This document shows, piece by piece, positions 35,605 through 44,380 of a DNA stretch of 64,000 bases. The DNA comes from Pegoplata infirma (Eukaryota; Arthropoda; Insecta; Diptera; Anthomyiidae): assembly GCA_963921195.1 (NCBI GenBank), contig OY992539.1:96356964-96420963 (forward strand). Reading direction: 5' to 3'. The notes under the pieces are model-generated. The model was not told the origin of the DNA. It did no database searches and was given only the letters and a program-made list of their open reading frames with translations. Numbering within the stretch: the stretch's first letter is position 1; each line of letters starts with the position of its first letter. The position numbers were made by a program, and so were the translations under genes.

Positions 35605-37053
35605 ATGGATTCAAGCAACCAATTAATTATGAAAAACAATAATGAGCAAGAGCAGGTCGACGTAGACCTTTTTATGGATACCCAAGAGATACCGTGTCTC
35701 ACCATTTCCGAAGAAGAAATGGATGCAGCTCAGCAGACAGAGGCCATCAATAGGTCTAATGTGGCTGAACAATGCATCCCAACGGACGAAGAGGATGAGT
35801 TATTGAGCTCCCAGCCTAAACCAACCGAAGCTGAAGATGAACCAGGTGTGCAGACAAACCCCGTGTCTGACAGGGTTAAGCTCTCCGGTGCTGCCCGAAT
35901 ACGCCTGAGGAAGTATCTGAACGAAGGCATCGACATCGATACGGCTCGCAGGCTTTGCCAGAAGCCGATGCGTGAAGCCCGCAATGAGGTGCGTGACCTT
36001 CTGTCACAACGTAAGAGGGCGAGGTCGGATGGATCTACTCCACCGGAAATAAAACGTCCATCTAAATGGGCCGCAGAAACACAAGCTGATGGTACACCGC
36101 GCAAAGTAGCAAAAGTCAACCAAGCTAAGCCGGCGCCAGCGACATCAACTTCGCAAATGCCATCAAAGCAGAAGAAGGCGGCACCCTCGTACAAGGAAGC
36201 AGTAGCGACCACCAAGATTGGAGTCATCCCACCGGATTTTCCAAACACGAGGTGGTCGGATGAGCAGCTACAGGCCATACAACAAGCTGTCCTCTTGAAG
36301 ATTGTGGAGCTGAGAAAGGGGGTGGTAAAACCAAGTTTCTCCAGCTGCACATTCAAACCAGGATGGCTTTTGTTTGTCTGTCGCGACAAGGAAACGGTAG
36401 AGTGGCTGGGAACTCATGTTCCAACCTTACAGCCCTGGAAGGAAGCCGTTCTGAAGGTTGTCGCGGAAGACCAGGTGCCTAAACCCCGTATAGTGGTTGG
36501 ATACTTCCCTGAGAAGTCAGAAACATCCAACGAGATGATTCTAGGTCTACTCGAGGGCCAGAATGTTGACCTTCCTGTTGGGTACTGGAAGGTTCTAAAG
36601 CGGGTCATAAGGGGTGGTATAGTTGAACTTACCATCTCAATTGACCCGATTTCGGCTGAGGTACTTCAACAGAAAGGTCATAAAGTGAACTATGGCTATG
36701 GATCAGCGCTGGTAAGACCTACCCGTCCACAAACTGAGGTCGAGCGCGGGATAGCCAGTACGGTGAAGGCGACTACTTCGACAACTGTGGCTAAGTCTGG
36801 CAATGGAGCTAATCACAGCACCAACCGGTCAATTGAAAAACCCAGCTGTTCGAAGGACATCGCTAAACCGAGTTCTTCTTCTGTGCCTGAGAAAAAGATT
36901 GAAAAATCATCTCATAGGTCGAGCTCAGAACGACCTCGCAAATGGGAGAGAAGCTCAACAGAGGAGTCAGCGCTGCTGAACTCAAATAGAGGAAGGAAGG
37001 TGGCAAAGCGTGCCATAAAGAACACCCGTCATGATGCCTGCTCCAAAAGGTAA
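35605..37053 (+). CDS. LOA-type LINE ORF1 protein (RNA-binding, Gag-like)
   Basis: A 482-residue protein expected to coat the element RNA in the ribonucleoprotein that returns to the nucleus. The N-terminus (1-90) is acidic. Residues about 93-122 (LSGAARIRLRKYLNEG...ARRLCQKP) form a short conserved-looking helix-turn motif, followed by a basic, Pro/Ala/Lys-rich linker. Residues about 205-370 (PPDFPNTRWSDEQL, GWLLFVCRDKETVEWL, KPRIVVGYFPE, KRVIRGGIVELTISID) look like the insect DUF4780-type domain seen in such ORF1 proteins. The C-terminus is Ser/Lys/Arg-rich. No CCHC zinc knuckles are present, unlike I, R1 or Jockey Gags. The ATG at 35605 follows the leader directly. The stop at 37051 lies inside the start of ORF2, suggesting coupled reinitiation or frameshifting. 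The domain name is from memory. Confidence 0.85.
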   Translation: MDSSNQLIMKNNNEQEQVDVDLFMDTQEIPCLTISEEEMDAAQQTEAINRSNVAEQCIPTDEEDELLSSQPKPTEAEDEPGVQTNPVSDRVKLSGAARIRLRKYLNEGIDIDTARRLCQKPMREARNEVRDLLSQRKRARSDGSTPPEIKRPSKWAAETQADGTPRKVAKVNQAKPAPATSTSQMPSKQKKAAPSYKEAVATTKIGVIPPDFPNTRWSDEQLQAIQQAVLLKIVELRKGVVKPSFSSCTFKPGWLLFVCRDKETVEWLGTHVPTLQPWKEAVLKVVAEDQVPKPRIVVGYFPEKSETSNEMILGLLEGQNVDLPVGYWKVLKRVIRGGIVELTISIDPISAEVLQQKGHKVNYGYGSALVRPTRPQTEVERGIASTVKATTSTTVAKSGNGANHSTNRSIEKPSCSKDIAKPSSSSVPEKKIEKSSHRSSSERPRKWERSSTEESALLNSNRGRKVAKRAIKNTRHDACSKR

Positions 37054-40000
37054 GACACCCAGGCACCTTAGGTGTCTCCAAGTGAACCTTCACCATGCGA
37101 AAGCTGCCTCACATATGCTCAGCAGAAGGTTCACTACCGATGGCCTGGACATCGTTTTTATCCAGGAACCTTGGGTCAATAATGGAGTCATCAAGGGACT
37201 CACCGCCCAAAAAGGTAAGCTAATTTACAACTCAAACCACGAGAGGCCGAGAACGGCCATTTTCATTAGAAACAATCTAACATATCTTCCAATTTCAGAG
37301 TTCATACTTGGGGACTTGGTGGCAATCAGGGCAACGGTGCCCTCCCTCTCAGGGGATCACGAGGTGGTACTAGCCTCCGCCTATATGCCAGGTGAGTTTG
37401 ATACGGCACCAACCACGGAAGTATTAAACTTCGTGGAATATTGCCGAGTAAATAATCTGAGCTGGATTCTCTGCTGTGATGCAAATGCGCATCACACCAA
37501 CTGGGGGAGTACGGATATAAATAAAAGAGGTGAGTCGCTTTTAGAATTTGTGTTTAACAATAATATTAACATTGCGAATAGAGGAGATGAACCAACGTTC
37601 AGAAATGCTGTCAGATCTGAGGTCTTGGACCTCACTATGACTAGCTCTAATCTAGCGTTCTCCATCTCAAACTGGCATGTTTCTGATGCACTGTCCATGT
37701 CGGATCACCAATATTTGGTATTCGATCTGGTAAGTGCAGTGGAATCAGACCAGACTTATCGCAATCCTAGGAAAACTAACTGGGATAATTACCGTAATAA
37801 TCTTGATACTAACGTTGATAAATCGACCGGACTCATTAGGAGTACATATGAGATAGATCAGGGAAGTATCGAATTGCATTCAAATATGACACTAGCTTAT
37901 GAAAGTAGCTGTCCACTTAAGACCAGGAAGGTTAAGAGGGATGTTCCATGGTGGAACAACGGTCTTGAACAGCTTAGGCAGGAGGCTAGGAGATTATTCA
38001 ATAGGGCCAAACAAACAGGTGATTGGGTCACCTATAGGAGGGCACTAACTGAATACAATAGGGAAATTAGACGATCCAAGAGGACTACGTGGCGCGACTA
38101 CTGTGAGAAAATAAATGATCTTCCAGAAGCAGTGCGACTGCAAAAAGCCCTCTCTCAAGACCATTCAAATGGCCTATGTACTTTAAAAAGACAAAATGGG
38201 TCTTATACTGAATCTCCTCTTGAAACTTGTAAACTTCTTTTGGAAACTCATTTTCCAGGATGCATGTCCGTTAGTGAACCATTACCAGCTACAAGAACTC
38301 CGTCTTTGACTGGTCGTGATATTCGCTTAACGAACAACATTTTCAGAAGTGAACGAGTTAGATGGGCGATCAGCAAGTTTTCCTCCTTCAAATCACCGGG
38401 TCCGGACGGGATCTACCCATGTCTACTTCAGAGGGGAATGGATATCATCATTCCTCAACTGATTAGATTATTTAGATCTAGCCTTCTATTTGGCTACGTC
38501 CCGGAACCTTGGAGAGAGGTAAAAGTGGTATTTATACCTAAGGCAGGGAAGAAATCTGAACAACTGGCTAAATCATATAGGCCAATAAGTCTCAGCTCAT
38601 TCTTCCTTAAGACTATGGAAAAACTATTGGACTGCTTTATCAGAGAAACCTGTTTGAATAGCAAACCGATACATAGGTTTCAATTTGCATATCAATCGGG
38701 TAAATCTACTGAAACTGCAGTCCATCATGTTGTCAGAACGATTGAAAAGGCCATAGAAGCAAAACAAATTGCCCTCTGTGCCTTTATCGATATACAAGGA
38801 GCTTTCGATAATACATCTTATGATGCCATTAAGAAAGCTATGATAAGAAAGGATATTCCTAAACTTATAATAAATTGGACTCTGGAGATGTTAACATCCA
38901 GAGTGATTACGTTTGATCTTGGCGGCACATCTATGACCATCAACGCTACAAGGGGATGCCCACAAGGTGGTGTATTATCACCTTTGTTGTGGACTTTGGT
39001 CATAGATGAGCTGCTTGAGGAACTTAATAGCTCTGGTTTTAAGACCTTCGGCTACGCTGACGATCTTGTTATTGCCGTCTCTGGCTGGCATGAGCCGACT
39101 ATCTCGGACCGCATGCAACAAGCTCTCGATATGACTCAAAATTGGTGTCAGTCAAAGGGGTTATCAATTAACCCATCCAAGACTATACTAGTACCGTTCA
39201 CTAGAAAAAGAAAATTAGGACTTACCATGCCAACTTTGAATGGCATAACTATAGGATTTTCAGATGAGGTTAAATACCTTGGGATTACATTGGATAAATC
39301 CTTGTTATGGAACCAACATCTAAATAATTTAACCATAAAGGCCACAAGAGCTACCTATGCCTGTCAGAGACTTTTTGGGAAAACATGGGGACTGAAACCG
39401 CACATGATTTTCTGGTCTTTCAACACTATTGTGAAACCTATGCTAACATACGCTGCTCTAGTATGGTGGCCCAAGGTGGAACAAAGTACAGCCAGAACTA
39501 TATTAGATAAAGTCTACAGACTCGTCTGCATTGGCATTACCGGTGCTGGCAAAACATGCCCAACTTATGCCATCGGGGCCCTACTTAACATTCCACCACT
39601 ACACATTTGTGTAATGGAGAATGCATTGAAAAGCGCCCTAAGGCTGACGGAACTTGGTAATATGAAGGAAGGTGACTTACGGGGACATTTGAGAATTGCA
39701 AAATTCTTCATTGATGACCCTATTTTGAAGGTCATGGACAGAATTTTACCGACACAAGTATTTATCAGGAACTTTGACACTAAAATCCTTGAACGGAACG
39801 CGTGGTCAAACATGACCTGGGACCCAGAACCAAATTCCATAATATGGTATACGGACGGGTCCAAGCAAACCAATAAGGATACAGGGGCGGGGATATTCGG
39901 ACCAAATTTCCAACGCGCTCTACCCATGGGGAAATCCCCATCAATATTCCAGGCGGAACTATATGCCATTCATGTATGTGTAACCGAATGTCTTCGTAGG

Positions 40001-40660
40001 AAAACAAATGGTTCCCATATATACATAATGTCTGACAGTCAGGCTGCACTAAAAGCTCTCATAGCTTATGAGGTGACATCCGGACTGGTCATGAACTGCA
40101 TTGAGTCACTTAACGAACTAGGACGACATAACGACCTGACACTCGTATGGATCCCAGGACATGAGGGTCACACGGGAAACGAACGCGCTGACTGTTTGGC
40201 AAATTGTGGTGCCAGGCGACCCTTTATTGGCCCTGAACCATTCTTTGGTTTGCCATCGGGACATGTTAGGGAAAGACTCAAAATATGGAGTGAATCTAAG
40301 TTCATGGAACATTGGAACTATTGCGCTGGGCAGCGGCAGGCAAAAAGATTCATAATTCCATCCAGCACTGTATCTAAACGATTACTGTCTTTAGACAAAA
40401 AGGATCTTCGAATCCTAACGTCCTACCTAACTGGACATTGTAACCTACGTTACCAACTTAGGAAGAAAAATCTATCTGACACGGACACGTGCAGATTCTG
40501 CGAGATAGAGGAGGAGACAGCAGAACATATACTTTGTACATGCCCAAGACTGACTGGTAGAAGACTTCAACATCTAGGGGGACACTTAATATCTCCGACC
40601 GACGTGTGGAACTCTCTGCCGAATAGGATTCTCGGCTTTATTAAAAGCCTGAACATTTAG
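37031..40660 (+). CDS. LOA-type LINE ORF2: endonuclease, reverse transcriptase, RNase H
   Basis: A 1209-residue polyprotein that nicks target DNA and copies the element RNA onto the nick. Residues about 12-230 are an APE-type endonuclease: N19 (LQVNLHH), E46 (IQEPW), the DANAHH segment and the terminal S224-D225-H226. RT spans about 440-750: FSSFKSPGPDGI, FIDIQGAFDN (D587), GCPQGGVLSPLLW and FGYADDL (D677, D678). RNase H follows at about 935-1070 with YTDGS (D942), QAELYAI, MSDSQAALKAL and WIPGHEGHTGNERAD, giving the acidic catalytic set. A C-terminal zinc motif has C1154, C1157, H1166 and C1171. The frame is +1 relative to ORF1; ORF2 starts at ATGATG 20 bases before the ORF1 stop. No stop or frameshift is seen. 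The RNase H is what separates it from Jockey and RTE LINEs; the I clade is the main alternative. Confidence 0.93.
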   Translation: MMPAPKGKTPRHLRCLQVNLHHAKAASHMLSRRFTTDGLDIVFIQEPWVNNGVIKGLTAQKGKLIYNSNHERPRTAIFIRNNLTYLPISEFILGDLVAIRATVPSLSGDHEVVLASAYMPGEFDTAPTTEVLNFVEYCRVNNLSWILCCDANAHHTNWGSTDINKRGESLLEFVFNNNINIANRGDEPTFRNAVRSEVLDLTMTSSNLAFSISNWHVSDALSMSDHQYLVFDLVSAVESDQTYRNPRKTNWDNYRNNLDTNVDKSTGLIRSTYEIDQGSIELHSNMTLAYESSCPLKTRKVKRDVPWWNNGLEQLRQEARRLFNRAKQTGDWVTYRRALTEYNREIRRSKRTTWRDYCEKINDLPEAVRLQKALSQDHSNGLCTLKRQNGSYTESPLETCKLLLETHFPGCMSVSEPLPATRTPSLTGRDIRLTNNIFRSERVRWAISKFSSFKSPGPDGIYPCLLQRGMDIIIPQLIRLFRSSLLFGYVPEPWREVKVVFIPKAGKKSEQLAKSYRPISLSSFFLKTMEKLLDCFIRETCLNSKPIHRFQFAYQSGKSTETAVHHVVRTIEKAIEAKQIALCAFIDIQGAFDNTSYDAIKKAMIRKDIPKLIINWTLEMLTSRVITFDLGGTSMTINATRGCPQGGVLSPLLWTLVIDELLEELNSSGFKTFGYADDLVIAVSGWHEPTISDRMQQALDMTQNWCQSKGLSINPSKTILVPFTRKRKLGLTMPTLNGITIGFSDEVKYLGITLDKSLLWNQHLNNLTIKATRATYACQRLFGKTWGLKPHMIFWSFNTIVKPMLTYAALVWWPKVEQSTARTILDKVYRLVCIGITGAGKTCPTYAIGALLNIPPLHICVMENALKSALRLTELGNMKEGDLRGHLRIAKFFIDDPILKVMDRILPTQVFIRNFDTKILERNAWSNMTWDPEPNSIIWYTDGSKQTNKDTGAGIFGPNFQRALPMGKSPSIFQAELYAIHVCVTECLRRKTNGSHIYIMSDSQAALKALIAYEVTSGLVMNCIESLNELGRHNDLTLVWIPGHEGHTGNERADCLANCGARRPFIGPEPFFGLPSGHVRERLKIWSESKFMEHWNYCAGQRQAKRFIIPSSTVSKRLLSLDKKDLRILTSYLTGHCNLRYQLRKKNLSDTDTCRFCEIEEETAEHILCTCPRLTGRRLQHLGGHLISPTDVWNSLPNRILGFIKSLNI

Positions 40661-40743
40661 GGCACCCTTTTTAGGCTGCACAATAGATCTTTCTGGTCGC
40701 AGTGCATAGGGCCTCTTTAATCTAATCTAATCTACATCCTAAT

Positions 40744-41137
40744 ACATTTTTTCACAATGCATAATTTACTTTTTCATCAAAACGTTTTTTTTTACTACCC
40801 CCATATTTATAATAAGTTTTCCAACAATTTTTTTTAAACATTTTTTTACAAAAACATTCTAAGCGATCAGTGTATGTTAAAAATATTCTATAACACGGTG
40901 TTATTTTTATAATCTCTACTACGTTTGTTATTCTAAAAACGAACGTTTGTTTCATTCTAATCGTTCAAACACGACATTTTTCGTGTTCGTTTAAACAAGC
41001 ACAGCAAATTTTTTAATTTGTTGTTTAGCATCATAGTAAACATTCTCATTCGCAAACACTGTACTCTAAAAATAGTGTACTCTGAAGCGAATGATTTGGT
41101 GTAAGCGAAGAAGGGAATACATTTGAGCTCATGTCTG
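40744..41137. other. Right subterminal part of the composite hAT element
   Basis: Between the LOA target copy and the hAT end. Contains 'ACACTGTACTCTAAAAATAG' and 'TGTACTCTGAAGCGAATG', matching the left subterminal 'TACTGTACTCTGAAGCG' near 32110, plus 'TCGTTCAAACACGACATTTT'. Non-coding. Confidence 0.6.
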
Positions 41138-41145
41138 CTAAGCAC

Positions 41146-41646
41146 AGTATGGAAATCTCCAATTCTTTCTCATAACACAAAAATAAACATATTCAACTCT
41201 TGTGTGAAATCTGTGCTTCTGTATGGCTGCGAAACTTGGAACATAGCAGCCTTCGACGTAAATACTGTACAAGTTTTTGTTAATAAATGGCTAAGGAGAA
41301 TACTACATATATTCTGGCCCAACACCATTTCAAACACAGATCTATGGACTCGTACACGCCAAACGCCTTTACATATCGACATCCTTAAACGTAAATGGCG
41401 ATGGATAGGTCATACCTTACGACGTCCGATTAACGATATAACTCGAAATGCGATAGATTGGAACCCCCAAGGAAGCAGACGAAAGGGACGACCCGCTCAT
41501 ACCTGGCGAAGACAATTGGACATAGAAGCATCTAGAATATGCAAAACCTGGCCTGAAATCAAAAACCTTTCAGCAAATAGAACTAATTGGAATCAATTCA
41601 CTGAGGCCCTATGCTCCTTATAGGAACTACAGGAACCAATATATAT
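41146..41646 (+). pseudogene. LINE reverse transcriptase, 3' portion of the split copy
   Basis: Continues the frame broken at 31899: SPILSHNTKINIFNSCVKSV, LYGCETW, KWLRRILHIFWP, KRKWRWIGHTLRRP, NPQGSRRKGRPAHTWRR and the end FTEALCSL, then a stop at 41621-41623. This C-terminal block is shared with the LINE at 59311-61746, which ends FVDALCSL. The 3' leader includes the short hairpin GCTCCTTATAGGA and finishes in an (AT)n-type tail, where the next hAT element has inserted. Same gene as 30757-31899. Confidence 0.8.
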
Positions 41647-42279
41647 TAGTGCCCCCCATTTCCCGGTTTTCGGTTTTCCCGGGAATACCGGTATTACCGG
41701 TTCTGGAACCGGTTTCCCGGTTCTATATATATTCCCGGGAATACCGGTATTCCCGGTTCTGATCCTGGTACCGGTTCTCAAAAACCAAAAAATACTATAA
41801 CATAAAATATTTAAATTACACTATTTAATCAGTAATTTTAAATTATAAAGTTGTGTTTGTAAAATTATTTAAAAATCATTATTTTTTCTTAAATTCAAAA
41901 AAATAAAATGGAAATGGTGTTTCTCAAATTACACCATTTAATCATTATTTCAGAAATATTTGGTTGTGTTTCTAAAATTATTTGAAAATCATGCAACTAT
42001 TTTTTTCTTAAATTCATAAAAAATTGGAAATGCTGTTTTTAACATGTTTTATATTTTTTTTTGGAAAAAGCAAAGAAAAAAAATTTAATTATATAAAAAT
42101 TTACAAAATATACATACCGTTAGTCCCAGGAATACCGTCAGAACCGGAACCGGGTATACCGGTATTCCCGGGAATACCGGGAATAATTCAAGAACCGGGA
42201 AACCGGTACCATTTCCCGGTAATACCGAGAACCGGGAATACCGGTATTCCCGGTACTGCAGTACTAACCGCAGGCACTA
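41647..42279. mobile_element. Non-autonomous hAT element, CCGGTATTCCCGG type
   Basis: Ends TAGTGCC and GGCACTA are inverted and flanked by ATATATAT on both sides (41639-41646, 42280-42287). Because the target is an (AT)n tract, the 8-bp duplication is suggestive rather than proof. Both subterminal regions are dense in CCGGTATTCCCGG and CCCGGGAATACCGG palindromes. The 111-codon plus frame is a translation of these repeats. Confidence 0.72.
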
Positions 42280-43479
42280 ATATATATATATATATGGGGC
42301 ATTCCAGGCCAAATCACTCACTTTTAGACCCGACCCCTTTCGATTTATTTTATTTTTGAATATGTTTTAGTACTTATTAAATGCAACTTGGACACCAATT
42401 TTCAGCCTTTTATTCCAAGATGGTGCTGAGTAATCAATTTTTCAAAATGGCGATTTTTTCAAAAAAATGGAACAGTTAAAAATTTCAATTAATTTTGACC
42501 AGTTAAAAATATAGATATCTTAAAAAAAGTTGGACAACGTTTTGTTGGTATTTAAATGTAGTTTTAGAAAAAAATATTAAAAAAATTATTCGAAGTAATT
42601 ATCACTTATTTTTTAACGTTTAAAAATTAAAATCGACTATTTGAAAAAGTCCGAAACCTTCGATTTTTTTTTACAAATGTCTAAAAGTTCTACTCTTAAT
42701 TACGCAACTTTTAAGCCATAATTCGAGATGTGATCGCAATTTGTTCTATTTTTTTTAAAATTTTGAAAATTGCACCTTTTATTTTTTGACTCTGATTTAT
42801 TTTGTATGGTGCTCCAAAAAAATTACATTGGTAGATACTGACCCTAACTTACCCTAGATATATTCATTTCGAGGCAAAAATACGCCTCACAAAAATTAAG
42901 AACGATCGGACATGGATAAGGTGTACCGCATGCATGGACGTATACAGGGGGTGGGCACAGGGGGCACGTGCCCCCCCCTTTTCGATTTGAAAATTTTGAA
43001 AATTTTATAGACAAAAATGCATTATACACAGTGATTACTCAAATTTGTTTCCTTCATACTTTTTTCTGTGTCCAAAAAAAAAATTCACAAGTTTCTAAAT
43101 ATTTTGATTTTAAAAGAAAAGATTTTATTTTTTATATAAAAACTCTAAAGTTTGAAATAATTTCGTTTCTAGAAAGGCATTTACATATACCTAAAAATCA
43201 GTAACATATAATAAAAAAACACATAATATTAGTTTTATCTAATAAAAATTATGCATCAGGATCATGAAAATTAATTTCTACAAAACAATTTTCAGACAAT
43301 AGGATAAGGGAACTATCTCAACCCTTATTAACCGATTACTCTGAAACTTCAAAGACGATTTTAAATTTACACATTTTCATGAAAAAAAATATTTAACGAA
43401 GCCAAATTAAAAACATTTATTCTCATATGGAAACATCATATAGTTTCTTAGAAAGAAATGGCTAAAAATCAAAATCATT

Positions 43480-44380
43480 CCCCATTTTTATACCCACCAA
43501 CTACAGTACGGGGGTATACTCACTTTGTCATTCCGTGTGTAACGCATCGAAATATCGGTCGGGGACCCCATAAAGTATATATATATATTATTGATCAGTG
43601 ATCGATTCTAAGACATTCTAGCGATGTCCGTCCGTCCGTCTGTCCGTCCGTCCGTCCGTCCGTCTGTAGTTAACACGATGCAGTCCAAAATAAAAGAGCT
43701 AGACCTCTCAAGTTTGGCATAAATATGTTTATGATCCTAGGCAGGTTAAGTTCGGAAATGGGCTAAATCGGACCAGGGGACCCCCTTGAAGAACTAAACC
43801 AGGGGAACTTCGACCCAGGGGACTAAAAAATTTCTCTTTTTTTGCCCCGCCCCTCTTTTAAGAGCGTGGATAAAAAAATAACTTAAATAATTATAAAACT
43901 ATAATACTTAAGTGCACAAAGCAGACAAAAGTTAACTTGTAAACATATACCGTGAGGGCCAAGGAGTCACCCCAGCTCACCGACTCCTCCCCCTACCTTG
44001 TCCCCCTTAAAACAACGCCCCTGTCAAATTTTTTTTTTTTAATTTTTTTACACGTTGAAGAACTAAACCAGGGGAACTTCGACCCAGGGGATTAAAAAAT
44101 TTCTCTTTTTTTGCCCCGCCCCTCTTTTAAGAGCGTGGATAAAAAAATAACTTAAATAATTATAAAACTATAATACTTAAGTGCACAAAGCAGACAAAAG
44201 TTAACTTGTAAACATATACCGTGAGGGCCAAGGAGTCACCCCAGCTCACCGACTCCTCCCCCTACCTTGTCCCCCTTAAAACAACGCCCCTGTCAAATTT
44301 TTTTTTTTTAAGTTTTTTACACGTTGGAGGGTATAATAGATTCGGCACAGCCGAATTTAACACTCTCACTTGTTTGAACC
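43480..44380 (+). repeat. Dipteran 'GTCCGTCCGTC' repeat, most complete copy
   Basis: Runs from 'TTTATACCCACCAACTACAG' through 'ACTCACTTTGTCATTCCGTG', 'ATCGAAATATCGGTCGGGG', a GTCCGTCCGTCTGTCCGTCC run and 'GCCCCGCCCCTCTTTTAAGA' to 'GATTCGGCACAGCCGAATTT'. It includes a recent tandem duplication (see 43787-44324). It shows no coding sequence and no clear terminal repeats. Confidence 0.65.
43787..44324 (+). repeat. Tandem duplication, unit 269 bp
   Basis: The unit starting TGAAGAACTAAACCAGGGGA at 43787 is repeated from 44056 nearly base for base, with differences limited to a few positions and the poly-T length. The similarity implies a very recent event. Confidence 0.85.

Larger units (their letters stand above)
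35243..40732 (+). mobile_element. Complete LOA/Bilbo-type non-LTR retrotransposon
   Basis: A 5.5-kb element with 5' leader (35243-35604), ORF1, ORF2 and a 72-bp 3' leader ending in the short repeat TCTAATCTAATC instead of poly(A). An exact 11-bp duplication TACATCCTAAT (35232-35242 and 40733-40743) marks target-primed insertion of a full-length copy into the hAT element. The clade call rests on the RNase H domain after the RT, the LQVNLHHAKAA endonuclease start, the ORF1 without zinc knuckles, and the overlapping ORF layout. Both ORFs are free of stops and key catalytic residues are present, so this copy could be recently active. Confidence 0.85.
31900..41137. mobile_element. Large composite hAT element splitting a LINE
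   Basis: Ends CAGACATGTGC and GCTCATGTCTG are inverted with one mismatch and flanked by an exact 8-bp duplication CTAAGCAC (31892-31899, 41138-41145), which fits the hAT T2/A7 preference. Removing the element and one target copy rejoins the host LINE in frame as FGQLS-TVWKSP. Of its 9.2 kb, about 5.5 kb is a later LOA-type LINE, 1.7 kb another hAT and 0.8 kb a TA element. The remaining roughly 1.2 kb shows no transposase. Ends carry repeated 'TACTGTACTCTGAAGCG'-type words and 'CATTCGTAACACGAATG'. Confidence 0.88.

Noticed and set aside
35730..36389. 219-codon minus-strand frame opposite ORF1
   Set aside because: It is antisense to a well-supported LINE ORF1 and is a shadow of its codon use.
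42024..42359. 111-codon plus-strand Pro/Gly-rich frame
   Set aside because: It translates the CCGGTATTCCCGG palindromic repeats at the end of a hAT element.
43620..43670. GTCCGTCCGTCTGTCC run as a CRISPR-like or regulatory array
   Set aside because: It is a short simple repeat inside a common dipteran interspersed repeat, with no spacers.
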